Of a stretch of 18,227 bases of DNA, positions 7,572-14,909 are shown in pieces. The DNA lies in assembly GCA_023436715.1 (NCBI GenBank), contig JAEZIJ010000157.1, positions 1-18,227 of the forward strand, read 5' to 3'. Source of the DNA: Acidobacteriota bacterium. Lineage in GTDB: Bacteria > Acidobacteriota > Terriglobia > Bryobacterales > Bryobacteraceae. Every line of letters begins with the position of its first letter. Position 1 is the stretch's first letter. A program made the translations under genes and the position numbers. A model generated the notes under the pieces. The model did no database searches. It saw only the letters and a program-made list of their open reading frames with translations, and was not told the origin of the DNA.

Positions 7572-8560
7572 CGGGACGCAGACCGGTCCTGCTGGGAATC
7601 ATGGGAGACAGCGCCGCCGGGAAGAGCACACTTACGCAGGGGCTTATAAATCTGCTCGGTCCTGAGTGTGTTACGCACGTCTGCACCGACGACTATCACA
7701 AATACGACCGTAAGCAGCGTGCGGAGTTGGGCGTTACCGCGCTCCATCCGGAGTGCAATTATCTGGATATCCTCGAATTGCACCTTGAGCGCCTGCACTA
7801 CGGGCAGCCCATCCTGAAGCCTGTATACGATCACGCAACCGGCTCGCTCGTGAGGCCGGCCTATGTTGCGCCGGCTGAGTTCGTGATAGTCGAAGGGTTG
7901 CTCGGGTTCCACTCACCGGTCATGCGGCAGTTCTATGACGTAAAAGTTTACCTCCAGCCGCCTGAGGACCTGCGCAGGGTATGGAAGATAAGGCGCGATA
8001 CGTCCAAGCGCGGCTATTCGAAAGAACAGGTACTCGCGGAACTCGAGAAACGCGAAACTGATTCACGCGACTATATCCGCCCTCAGCGCCAGTACTCCGA
8101 TATCGTCGTTCAGTTTTACCCGCCTGATGGAGTGTCGCCCGAACAGGCCAACGGTCATCTGAATGTGCGGCTGATCCTGCGGCCGACGATTCCGCACCCG
8201 GATCTCACGGACGGTTCGGACCAGAGCAGGAATGCCGGCATCCGCCTCGCGCTCGCCCGCGACACCGCGCGTCCGGTAGATATTCTCGAAATCGATGGCA
8301 GTGTTACGCCCGAGCAGACTGCGTACCTCGAGGAGAGGATTTGGCGGCAGTTGCCGGGTGTCGCTCCGATTCCTGCCGATCAGTTCGGCACTTACCAGGA
8401 TGGCGGGGCTACGCGCCATAGTGATCCGCTCGCCCTCACGCAACTGCTGCTGACATATCACTTACTGCGCGAATATGGGACTGGGAGCCAACGGCTGTTC
8501 GCTCCTGCCGTCGCGGCCATGAGCCGCCTCCGCTCGACCCACGGCGCGTCTCCCAGCTAA
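7568..8560 (+). CDS. prk: Phosphoribulokinase, class II-like
   Basis: The enzyme phosphorylates ribulose 5-phosphate with ATP to make the RuBisCO substrate, the other step unique to the Calvin-Benson cycle. The 330-residue protein has a P-loop GDSAAGKST (13-21), the CTDDYHKYDR motif (39-48), LHPECNYLDILELHLERL and LKPVYDHATG, and EGLLGFHS in the Walker B region. These resemble the cyanobacterial/plant (class II) branch more than the proteobacterial CbbP branch. The plant-type redox pair appears incomplete: C39 matches the second cysteine (spinach C55), but the P-loop cysteine is Ala (A17), so thioredoxin switching through that disulfide is not expected. The gene overlaps cbbX by 4 bp and ends the tightly coupled operon. 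Uridine kinase is the distant alternative, which the context makes unlikely. Confidence 0.93.
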   Translation: MTGRRPVLLGIMGDSAAGKSTLTQGLINLLGPECVTHVCTDDYHKYDRKQRAELGVTALHPECNYLDILELHLERLHYGQPILKPVYDHATGSLVRPAYVAPAEFVIVEGLLGFHSPVMRQFYDVKVYLQPPEDLRRVWKIRRDTSKRGYSKEQVLAELEKRETDSRDYIRPQRQYSDIVVQFYPPDGVSPEQANGHLNVRLILRPTIPHPDLTDGSDQSRNAGIRLALARDTARPVDILEIDGSVTPEQTAYLEERIWRQLPGVAPIPADQFGTYQDGGATRHSDPLALTQLLLTYHLLREYGTGSQRLFAPAVAAMSRLRSTHGASPS

Positions 8561-8634
8561 GTTGCTGAAAAACTCTACGATCGGAGGCGGGGTTTACGGC
8601 AGTTTGCTGAGGAGCGTACTACAATAAGAAGTAG

Positions 8635-8662
8635 TAGGAAGTAGATTCCGCTCGGCTTCCTA
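8635..8662 (+). promoter_or_regulatory. Leader hairpin directly before the hydrolase start codon
   Basis: A perfect 7-bp inverted repeat, TAGGAAG (8635-8641) and CTTCCTA (8656-8662), ends one base before ATG 8664. Its left arm holds the only Shine-Dalgarno-like purine run near this start, though 22 bases away. A -10-like TACAAT lies at 8620-8625. The hairpin could influence translation, or the RNA could bring the left-arm purine run close to the start; neither is shown. Confidence 0.35.
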
Positions 8663-8663
8663 G

Positions 8664-9512
8664 ATGAAACCGATTGCCCAACCTTACCGGAGCTTTCAGT
8701 TCGGGTCCGGTGTAAAGATTCACTACGAAGTGCAGGGGCGCGGGAGCCGGCCTGCCGTGCTGTTGCACGGCTTTGGCGCATCTCTTGAGATGTGGCGCGA
8801 CATCCAGCCATACCTCGAGCCCCGCCTCGTCATGCATCTCGTGGATCTAAAAGGGTTCGGCCTTTCGTCGAAACCGGACGACCGACGCTACACCATTGAG
8901 GACCAGGCCGCGATCATGGCCTCTTTCATCGAGCAACTCGATCTGAAGGGGCTCTGCCTGATCGGGCACTCCTACGGCGGCGCAGTTGCGCTCGCAACTT
9001 ATTTGAGACTGGCTGACAAAAGGCTGGCCGGTCGCATCCAGGCCATGGTCCTGATCGCATCTCCCGCCGCGGTTCAGGCCCTACCCTTTTTTATCTGGTC
9101 GTTGAGGACACCGGGCCTCAATTTGTTGGCCCGCCTGGCGCCTTCACGGGCCCGGGCGCGCTTCGTCCTCACCCACATCTGTTACGATCCTGCGATGGCC
9201 ACCAAAGAGCGCATAGAGCGGTACGCGCGCTTTCACGATTTGCCGGGCAGCCATCACGCGCTTATCGCCGCGGCCGAACAGATCATTCCCGAACATCCCA
9301 ATGCCGCGGTCAGCCGGCTGGGTGGAGTCCGTGCCCCGACGCTCATAGTCTGGGGCGACCACGACCAGATTGTCTACCGCTGGCAGGCCGACCTTCTGAA
9401 AGAGCACATAGCCAATTCCAAACTGGTCATCATCCCGCGCTGCGGCCACATCCCGCAAGAGGAACACCCCGAGCAAACAGCGCGCGCAATTCTCGATTTT
9501 TTGGCGGCCTGA
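8664..9512 (+). CDS. Alpha/beta-fold hydrolase
   Basis: The 282-residue product has the full catalytic set of the family: oxyanion region LLHGFGAS (33-40), nucleophile elbow GHSYGG with S103, acid loop WGDHDQIV with D234 as likely acid, and the catalytic histidine in RCGHIPQEEHP (H262). A cap region spans about 135-215. There is no signal peptide, so it is likely cytoplasmic. The substrate is unknown; esterases, C-C hydrolases and haloperoxidase-like enzymes share this layout. It follows prk by 103 bases on the same strand with its own -10-like box and an unusual leader hairpin, so it may or may not be co-transcribed with the cbb genes. Its stop lies 6 bases from the stop of the convergent lipoprotein gene. 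Confidence 0.85.
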   Translation: MKPIAQPYRSFQFGSGVKIHYEVQGRGSRPAVLLHGFGASLEMWRDIQPYLEPRLVMHLVDLKGFGLSSKPDDRRYTIEDQAAIMASFIEQLDLKGLCLIGHSYGGAVALATYLRLADKRLAGRIQAMVLIASPAAVQALPFFIWSLRTPGLNLLARLAPSRARARFVLTHICYDPAMATKERIERYARFHDLPGSHHALIAAAEQIIPEHPNAAVSRLGGVRAPTLIVWGDHDQIVYRWQADLLKEHIANSKLVIIPRCGHIPQEEHPEQTARAILDFLAA

Positions 9513-9518
9513 GGTGCG

Positions 9519-10442
9519 CTACTGCGCCGAGGTCACTCGCAGTGACTTGTCGAGAGTGAATGTGAGCACAGACTCCGCCGGCACCTTGATTGCGCCACCT
9601 TTGGTGATAATCTGAGTGAGCGCTCCGGCGCCCGCTCCGGCTCCTGCTCCGATCGCTGCTCCCTTGCCGCCGCCGGCGATGGCTCCGATCACGGCGCCGA
9701 GTGCCGCACCGCCGCCTGTGTACGCTGCCGTGCGCTTGTTTGCGCCGACCCCGGATTTGCCCTTCTGCGTAATATCGGCGGTTTCGACTCTGTATTCCCT
9801 GCCGTCGATGACGACCGCCTGGAGATCCAGGACCAGATCGGACGCGCCACGGATGCGGCCTCCCTGCGAGGCGGACTTGATGACGATGCTGGCCCGCGAT
9901 GCGCGCGGAATCACTACGTCGCCGTTGGCGTCTTTAGCGTCGCGGGTGACCTGGGCGTCGAAGACCTGCCCCTCGTTCGCAGTTGACGAGTTAATGGCCT
10001 CGTTGGTTCGCACCGAGATCTCGCTGCCGGCGGGCAACTCGTAGGTTCGGGTGGTCACAGCGGGCGGTGCGGAAGATGCGACCTGCCGCGCGGGAGTTGA
10101 TGGCTTCGGCTCGGCTCGGACTGCCTTCTTAGTTGGCGCAGGCTGCGCGGAGGCGGGCGCCTGGGCCTCGGCATACTGGACAGACTTGATTTGCGTCAGC
10201 GGGATTTTGCGTTCGATGCCATCGTCACCGGCCACTACCATATCGGTCTGCGAACTCGCGACGATCGTGCCCGGCACCTTGCTCCCGTCCTTCAGGTGAA
10301 CGAAGGCGTGCGGCCCGTCGGCCGGTTGAGCCGGTGCGGACGCTTCCGCCGCCGGCGTTGCGGTCTCGACGCTCTCTTTCTTTGCGCACGAAGAAAGCAT
10401 CACCGCGGTCATCAAAGTAATAGATGTGATACCCAGTCTCAT
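9519..10442 (-). CDS. Lipoprotein with glycine-zipper segment, function unknown
   Basis: The 307-residue product begins with a lipoprotein signal (ITSITLMTAVMLSSC, lipobox LSSC, lipidated C19). Next comes a Pro/Ala-rich linker, a small beta-rich region (FVHLKDGSKVPGTIVA to IKSVQYAEA, about 46-91) that resembles an SH3-like or LSM-like fold, a second Pro/Ala linker, and a beta-rich domain beginning YELPAGSEISVRTNEAI. A glycine zipper spans about 243-275 (GGAALGAVIGAIAGGG, GAAIGAGAGAGAGA), followed by a short beta tail. Glycine zippers usually insert in or pack against membranes, so an envelope-anchored role is likely. Start ATG 10440-10442 has a strong ribosome-binding site, GGAGGTGA. It is divergent from aqpZ. 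I do not recognise a specific function. Confidence 0.8.
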   Translation of the reverse strand: MRLGITSITLMTAVMLSSCAKKESVETATPAAEASAPAQPADGPHAFVHLKDGSKVPGTIVASSQTDMVVAGDDGIERKIPLTQIKSVQYAEAQAPASAQPAPTKKAVRAEPKPSTPARQVASSAPPAVTTRTYELPAGSEISVRTNEAINSSTANEGQVFDAQVTRDAKDANGDVVIPRASRASIVIKSASQGGRIRGASDLVLDLQAVVIDGREYRVETADITQKGKSGVGANKRTAAYTGGGAALGAVIGAIAGGGKGAAIGAGAGAGAGALTQIITKGGAIKVPAESVLTFTLDKSLRVTSAQ

Positions 10443-10523
10443 GAATCACCTCCAAAGACAGTATAGCGATCACGAGGCGTAGTGGCGTGCCGGGGCAGGA
10501 AACATTTGCAAATAGTTCGGGTA

Positions 10524-10551
10524 TTGAGCGCGAAAAATCCAGAATTATAAT
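10524..10551 (+). promoter_or_regulatory. Sigma-70-like promoter of aqpZ
   Basis: TTGAGC (10524-10529) and a perfect TATAAT (10546-10551) are 16 bases apart, in a locally AT-rich patch that stands out from the surroundings. This predicts a start near 10558 and a leader of about 34 bases. Confidence 0.55.
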
Positions 10552-10591
10552 ATATTCAAGTGCGGAGACCGCCATAGGAGGGAGGTTGGTT

Positions 10592-11326
10592 ATGTGCTTG
10601 AGTAAGAGGGCGACCGCGGAGTTCATCGGTACGTTCTGGTTGGTATTCGGAGGGTGTGGCAGCGCGGTCCTGGCGGCTGCATTTCCGAGTCTCGGTATTG
10701 GTTTTGCCGGTGTGGCCCTGGCGTTCGGGCTCACGGTTCTGACGATGGCGTACGCGATCGGTCATGTGTCGGGGTGCCATTTGAACCCGGCGGTGTCCGT
10801 AGGACTGGTCGTAGCGAAACGCTTTCCCGCTTCGGATCTGTGGGCCTATGTGGTTGCGCAGGTTCTGGGCGCGATCGCCGCCGCGGGCGTTCTCTACGTG
10901 ATCGCCACCGGCAAAGCCGGCTTCAGCCTTGAGGGCGGGTTTGCGGCGAATGGTTACGCCATGCATTCGCCGGGCGAGTATTCGCTGATGGCCTGCCTGG
11001 TGGCCGAAGTAGTGCTGACGTTCATGTTCCTGACGATCATCCTGGGCGCAACGGACCGGCGTGCGCCGGCGGGCTTTGCGCCGATCGCAATCGGCCTCGG
11101 ATTGACGCTGATTCACCTTGTCGGCATTCCGGTGACGAACACTTCGGTAAACCCGGCGCGCAGCACGGGTCCGGCATTGTTCGCCGGCGGGTGGGCGCTT
11201 GAGCAGTTGTGGCTGTTCTGGCTGGCGCCGATTGTGGGAGCCGCACTGGCAGGAGTGATTTACCCGATTGTTGCCGCTGAGCCGAAGCCGGAAGTGGAAA
11301 TGGCGAAGAAGGCCGCGGCTCGGTAA
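10592..11326 (+). CDS. aqpZ: Aquaporin Z-type water channel
   Basis: The 244-residue inner-membrane protein has the six-helix MIP fold with both NPA boxes: GCHLNPAVS (NPA 65-67) and TNTSVNPARST (NPA 187-189). The selectivity-filter residues match water-specific AqpZ: F45, H175, T184 and R190 by alignment with the E. coli protein from memory (F43, H174, T183, R189). His at the second position favours water over glycerol. Segments such as GIGFAGVALAFGLTVLTMAY and GFAPIAIGL are near-identical to AqpZ. Start 10592 is chosen over an in-frame GTG at 10487 because AGGAGGGAGG (10576-10585) sits 6 bases upstream and the promoter lies between the two. It is a stand-alone gene facing tlyA, with a shared hairpin at its stop. 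Confidence 0.96.
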   Translation: MCLSKRATAEFIGTFWLVFGGCGSAVLAAAFPSLGIGFAGVALAFGLTVLTMAYAIGHVSGCHLNPAVSVGLVVAKRFPASDLWAYVVAQVLGAIAAAGVLYVIATGKAGFSLEGGFAANGYAMHSPGEYSLMACLVAEVVLTFMFLTIILGATDRRAPAGFAPIAIGLGLTLIHLVGIPVTNTSVNPARSTGPALFAGGWALEQLWLFWLAPIVGAALAGVIYPIVAAEPKPEVEMAKKAAAR

Positions 11327-11347
11327 TAGTGTTCGAAGCCGAGCCGC
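11315..11347. terminator. Hairpin at the aqpZ/tlyA convergence
   Basis: A perfect 9-bp GC-rich stem, GCGGCTCGG (11315-11323) and CCGAGCCGC (11339-11347), with a 15-base loop that contains the aqpZ stop codon. There is no T-run on either side, so it could be a weak bidirectional terminator or a 3'-end-protecting structure for both convergent transcripts. Confidence 0.5.
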
Positions 11348-11364
11348 GACCGCGAGGGAGCCGC

Positions 11365-12099
11365 TTAATGCCGGGCGTAGAGTAGAAATTCGCGGTTGCC
11401 CTCGGCTCCGAGAATGGGGCTGTCAATCACCGAACTGGTGAAACCGGCGGCGCGGACGGCGTCCTGGACCCTGGTGCAAGCTTCGGCGTGGAGTTCCGGC
11501 TCGCGCACGATTCCGCCTTTTCCGACCTTGCCTCGGCCTACTTCGAACTGGGGCTTTACGAGTACGACCATCTCCCCGGTGGCCTTGAGGAGCGGCACCA
11601 GCGCGGGGAGGATCAGGGTGACGGAAATGAAGCTCACGTCGCAGACGGCGAGGTCCACCAACTCGCCAATATCTTCATAGCTGAGGTAGCGCGCGTTGAC
11701 GTTTTCGCGGAGCACGACGCGAGGCTCGGTACGGATTTTCCAGTCGATCTGGCCGGCTCCGACATCCACGGCGTAGACGCGCGCGGCTCCGCGCTGGAGC
11801 AGGCAATCGGTGAATCCTCCGGTAGAGGCGCCGATGTCGAGGCAGACGCGGCCCGCTGGGTCGATGCCGAAGTTATCGAGCGCGGCGGCTAGTTTGAGGC
11901 CGCCGCGGCTTACGTAGGGCAGGCGTCCGGAGAGCTCGATGCGGCTATCCACCGCAACCGCATGGCCGGGTTTTTCAGCTTTCTGGCCCTCGACGAAGAC
12001 TTCTCCCGCGAGGACAAGCGCCTGGGCCTTGGCACGGGACTCGGCGAGGCCGCGTTCCACGAGCAACTGATCGAGCCGCCGCCGGCCGGGAGACTTCAC
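11365..12099 (-). CDS. tlyA: TlyA family rRNA (cytidine-2'-O)-methyltransferase
   Basis: TlyA enzymes 2'-O-methylate cytidines of 16S and/or 23S rRNA using S-adenosylmethionine; older annotations call them hemolysins. The 244-residue product has an N-terminal S4 RNA-binding domain (RRLDQLLVERGLAESRAKAQ, about 7-65) and an FtsJ/RrmJ-like Rossmann domain with SAM motif CLDIGASTGGFTDCLL (86-101). The catalytic-site segments CDVSFIS, LVKPQFE and GNREFLLY carry the expected Asp, Lys and Glu. Length is normal (about 240-270). The start overlaps the prenyl synthase stop by 4 bases, making it the last gene of the minus-strand xseB-ispA-tlyA run. No damage is seen. Confidence 0.94.
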   Translation of the reverse strand: MKSPGRRRLDQLLVERGLAESRAKAQALVLAGEVFVEGQKAEKPGHAVAVDSRIELSGRLPYVSRGGLKLAAALDNFGIDPAGRVCLDIGASTGGFTDCLLQRGAARVYAVDVGAGQIDWKIRTEPRVVLRENVNARYLSYEDIGELVDLAVCDVSFISVTLILPALVPLLKATGEMVVLVKPQFEVGRGKVGKGGIVREPELHAEACTRVQDAVRAAGFTSSVIDSPILGAEGNREFLLYARH

Positions 12100-12980
12100 T
12101 TCTTGCGCTCGACGACGAGTTCGGCGATCTGGCGGAGGCGGAGCGCACGGTCGCCGAAGGGGACCAGGGCGCGGCAGGCGCTCTCACATTCCTGCCCGGC
12201 CATGCGATGAGATTCCGCGAGGCCGTACACGGCGGGAAAGGTGATCTTGTGCTGCTGCGCATCCTTGCCGGCCGTTTTGCCGAGGGCTTCGGAGGACTGC
12301 TCAACGTCGAGGATATCGTCCACGATCTGAAACGCCAGCCCGATGTGCTCTCCGTAGCAGGTGAGGGCCGCCAGTTCCGATTCGCCGGCGCCGGCGCAGA
12401 TGGCTCCCATGCGCACACTGGCGCGGAGCAGGGCTCCGGTCTTGGCGCGGTGAATGCGATCGAGGAGTTCGGCGGTGGGCGGCTGGCGCTCGCCTTCGAG
12501 ATCGGCGACCTGGCCGCCGATCATGCCACCGGCGGTGCCTGCGGCCGTAGAGAGTTCGGCGATGAGGCGAACTTTGCGGTCATCGGCGACGCCCGGCGCT
12601 TCCGAGAGCAACTGGAAGGCGATGGTGAGGAGCGCGTCGCCCGTCAGAATCGCCATGGCTTCACCGAACTGCTTGTGGCAGGTGGGGCGGCCGCGGCGAA
12701 AATCGTCGTTATCGAGGGCGGGCAGATCGTCGTGAATGAGGGAGTAGGTATGGATACACTCCAACGCACAGGCTGCGATCTCCGCGCCGGGCGCCGTCTC
12801 GGAAACGGTCCGGGCGGCGGATAGGCACAGGAGGGGGCGTATGCGCTTGCCGCCGGCGAAGAGGCTGTAGCGCATGGCACGGTGGATGATCTCCGGGGGC
12901 TGCAGCTCGCCGGGGATCAGCCTCTCCAGCGCGCTGTCTACAATCTGCTGCTGTTCTGCCACATAGTCGAGGAAATTCAT
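12096..12980 (-). CDS. ispA: Polyprenyl (farnesyl/geranylgeranyl-type) diphosphate synthase
   Basis: The enzyme condenses isopentenyl diphosphate with allylic diphosphates to make C15 or C20 prenyl diphosphates for quinones, carotenoids and undecaprenyl lipid. The 294-residue protein has GGKRIRP (43-49), the first Asp-rich motif DDLPALDNDD (84-93) with the two-residue insertion typical of bacterial type II farnesyl synthases, GGQVAD (155-160), and the second Asp-rich motif DDILD (221-225). Y79 lies five residues before the first motif. Together these fit an IspA-type short-chain enzyme, though C15 versus C20 product cannot be settled by eye. It overlaps xseB upstream and tlyA downstream by 4 bases each; xseB-ispA linkage is widespread in bacteria. 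Confidence 0.93.
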   Translation of the reverse strand: MNFLDYVAEQQQIVDSALERLIPGELQPPEIIHRAMRYSLFAGGKRIRPLLCLSAARTVSETAPGAEIAACALECIHTYSLIHDDLPALDNDDFRRGRPTCHKQFGEAMAILTGDALLTIAFQLLSEAPGVADDRKVRLIAELSTAAGTAGGMIGGQVADLEGERQPPTAELLDRIHRAKTGALLRASVRMGAICAGAGESELAALTCYGEHIGLAFQIVDDILDVEQSSEALGKTAGKDAQQHKITFPAVYGLAESHRMAGQECESACRALVPFGDRALRLRQIAELVVERKK

Positions 12981-13213
12981 GTCTTGTCCGAACGGAAAGG
13001 TTCGGGCTGGACTCTGCCACTCTTCCTGACCAAAGTTTCCACACGAGTTTCCGCTTCCTCGAGCTGTTTACGGCAAGTGTTGCTGAGTTGAACGCCTTTC
13101 TCGAACAGTTCCAGGGAGCGCTCGAGGGGCAGTTCGCCGCCTTCGAGTTCCTTGACTACTTTTTCGAGTTCTTCGAGGCAAGCCTCGAAGGACAACTCCG
13201 GCTGTTCGGGCAT
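12977..13213 (-). CDS. xseB: Exodeoxyribonuclease VII small subunit
   Basis: XseB binds several copies per XseA to form exonuclease VII, which degrades single-stranded DNA. The 78-residue product is of normal size and shows the characteristic helical hairpin: LSFEACLEELEKVVKELEGG, then ELPLERSLELFEKGVQL. xseA is not in the window. The ribosome-binding site is weak (TAGTAGGGA close to the ATG). The stop overlaps the ispA start by 4 bases, indicating coupling. It follows the EcsC-like gene by 38 bases on the same strand. Confidence 0.94.
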   Translation of the reverse strand: MPEQPELSFEACLEELEKVVKELEGGELPLERSLELFEKGVQLSNTCRKQLEEAETRVETLVRKSGRVQPEPFRSDKT

Positions 13214-13251
13214 TCCCTACTATTTTAGAACAAGAGGATGCGGTGGGCGCA

Positions 13252-14082
13252 TCAGGCGCGCACGTGTTCTTTGCCGATGCGGCGGGCATCGAGCCACTCC
13301 TCGCGGCAGCTTTCGTATTCGGCGCGAACGGCATCGAGGCCGTAGGTGCGCTCGAGGCGGCGGATGGCGAAGTGGCCGTGCGCCATTTTCTGGAAGTGGT
13401 CTATGAAGAGGAGGTTGACGCCTGCTCCGCCGAGGGCGCCGATGATGGGAACGGTGGTTGCGGCGGCTTTTTCTGTAACGACGATGCCGAAGCGCGACGC
13501 GATGAGGGCGATGAGCCTGACGAGAACCGGGGCCCCCTCTTCGGCAAAGCCGCGTTCGGAGATGTACTTGGCGGCTTCCGTGACTGCGCGGGCGAGCACG
13601 GCGCGAACGGCGTAGTAGCCGGTTTCGGTGCTGTCGTCGCCTTCCGCCCGCCCGCCGAGAGCGAAGACCTCGAGGCACGCCATGCGGACTTCGGGATCGC
13701 TGACGTCATCTCCCTCAGAGCGGGCGATTTCGGCGATGGAGCGGAGCATGACCGTGGTGGTCAGGGGCAGTTCCACGGCCAGGGCGGGAAGGCCGAAGAA
13801 GCCTCCGACTCCGCCGGTGGCGGCGGTGAGGAGCTTGAGGCGGCGGTCCGAGGGAGGGCGGCGCTCCTCGGTATCCATTTTGGAAACAGCGACGTCGAGC
13901 GCACGCTTGATGGCAGCAGTGACCGATTGCTGGATGGGCTCGGAAAACCGTTCAGGCAGCGAGCCGACGATTTTCTCGAAAGGCTGGCCTACATAGTTGG
14001 CCAGCTTGGCGGCGAAACCGGGATTTTCCAGCAGCCGTACGGCGTCTTTCAAAGCTTCTCGATCTTCGTGGGTCATTTGCAT
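13252..14082 (-). CDS. EcsC family protein
   Basis: The 276-residue product matches the EcsC-type pattern from memory: an N-terminal helical segment (EALKDAVRLLENPGFAAKLA, then PFEKIVGSLPERF), a glycine-rich hydrophobic central segment (LTAATGGVGGFFGLPALAVE), the family-typical LPLTTTVMLRSIAEIARSEG, then DPEVRMACLEVFALGG, and a second Gly/Ala-rich stretch (VPIIGALGGAGVNLLFIDHF, about 222-241). EcsC proteins are poorly understood and probably membrane-associated; the name comes from the Bacillus ecs locus, where the partner ABC genes are absent here. Start at ATG 14080-14082 has GAGGG 5 bases upstream; a second ATG two codons on is equally possible. It is likely the first gene of the minus-strand xseB-ispA-tlyA operon. 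Confidence 0.85.
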   Translation of the reverse strand: MQMTHEDREALKDAVRLLENPGFAAKLANYVGQPFEKIVGSLPERFSEPIQQSVTAAIKRALDVAVSKMDTEERRPPSDRRLKLLTAATGGVGGFFGLPALAVELPLTTTVMLRSIAEIARSEGDDVSDPEVRMACLEVFALGGRAEGDDSTETGYYAVRAVLARAVTEAAKYISERGFAEEGAPVLVRLIALIASRFGIVVTEKAAATTVPIIGALGGAGVNLLFIDHFQKMAHGHFAIRRLERTYGLDAVRAEYESCREEWLDARRIGKEHVRA

Positions 14083-14141
14083 AGGGCCCTCGCTTCCGAT
14101 TTTCGCGCGGGTTGGGGTCGGCGCGCGCGGGACTGCGGTGG

Positions 14142-14162
14142 CCGATCAGTCTTGCTGATCGG
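14142..14162. promoter_or_regulatory. Perfect hairpin in the divergent EcsC/membrane-protein intergenic region
   Basis: An 8-bp perfect inverted repeat, CCGATCAG (14142-14149) and CTGATCGG (14155-14162), has a 5-base TCTTG spacer. It lies between two divergent genes, so a terminator role is unlikely. An operator serving one or both promoters is plausible. It sits about 20 bases before a perfect TTGACA. Confidence 0.4.
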
Positions 14163-14181
14163 AATCTTCGAATTGCGCGTA

Positions 14182-14210
14182 TTGACAAAGAGTAGTTGGT
14201 GTTGCAAACT
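14182..14210 (+). promoter_or_regulatory. Candidate promoter of the membrane protein-regulator pair
   Basis: A perfect -35 TTGACA (14182-14187) is followed 17 bases later by CAAACT (14205-14210), a weak -10. The predicted start would be near 14217, about 20 bases before the ATG at 14238. The strong -35 with a poor -10 suggests regulated use. Confidence 0.35.
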
Positions 14211-14237
14211 GGTAGGTATAGCGATGGGGAGACGGAC

Positions 14238-14909
14238 ATGAATCATGTCGAAAGGTTATTGGAACGGCCCACCCTCTACTACAACATCGACGGCTTGGGC
14301 GAGCTTGGTATGGGTTTTATGTGCTTGGGCTATGCGGTGCTCCAGTGGATCCAGGTACACACGCCGAAGTCTTCCATCTGGAACCAGGTGTATACGCTCC
14401 TTATCTACGTCTGGTTGATGTCTTTGATCATCCACTACGGGATCAAGGCGATCAAGAAGCACGTTACCTATCCTCGCACCGGCTTCGTCGAGTACCGGAC
14501 GCGTGATATGTTTGGGCGTCCGCTGATCATTGCCCTCGTCATTTCGACGGTGGCGTCCATTGTCCTCTTCGCCGCCCTCCGGAGCCACTGGGACATGACG
14601 ACACCTGCCTCTCTCGTGGGACTCCTTTTCGCCGCAGGCTATGCCTGGGGCATCGCCAGGACAGTTCGTTGGAAATGGGCGGTAGTCTGGGTGATGGCAG
14701 TCGGCTCGCTGGTGATTTCGGTCCTTCCGGCAGACCTGGTCGGAGCACTGGCAAACCAGTCATGGGTGACCGTCATGTTGTCTGCAAAAGCGGTCGGAGC
14801 ATTTCTGCTCTCCATGATGCTTTACGGCACAGCGCTATTGGTCTCTGGAGGCATCAGCTTTTGGCTTTACCTTCGGCACACGCAACCTCCCAAGCGGGAA
14901 GGCCAATGA
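14238..14909 (+). CDS. Six-helix membrane protein of unknown function, paired with a winged-helix regulator
   Basis: The 223-residue product is mostly hydrophobic. Likely membrane spans lie near residues 20-40, 47-68, 94-113, 122-139, 145-168 and 175-209 (the last possibly two). A conserved-looking polar segment between spans 2 and 3 reads KKHVTYPRTGFVEYRTRDMF, probably cytoplasmic. I do not recognise a characterised family. The start at ATG 14238 is supported by GGGGAG shortly upstream; an in-frame upstream GTG at 14196 would add only non-hydrophobic residues. Its stop overlaps the next gene by 4 bases, so the membrane protein and the regulator are made together. This is a common arrangement for a small winged-helix repressor and its target membrane protein in soil bacteria. 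Confidence 0.75.
   Translation: MNHVERLLERPTLYYNIDGLGELGMGFMCLGYAVLQWIQVHTPKSSIWNQVYTLLIYVWLMSLIIHYGIKAIKKHVTYPRTGFVEYRTRDMFGRPLIIALVISTVASIVLFAALRSHWDMTTPASLVGLLFAAGYAWGIARTVRWKWAVVWVMAVGSLVISVLPADLVGALANQSWVTVMLSAKAVGAFLLSMMLYGTALLVSGGISFWLYLRHTQPPKREGQ

Noticed and set aside
12207..12824. A 205-codon plus-strand open frame opposite the prenyl synthase gene
   Set aside because: It is antisense to a gene with both Asp-rich catalytic motifs, and its own composition is that of a shadow frame.
13243..14241. A 332-codon plus-strand open frame opposite the EcsC-like gene
   Set aside because: Its Gly/Ala/Glu-rich translation has no recognisable domain, and the opposite strand has a coherent EcsC-type protein with proper operon spacing.
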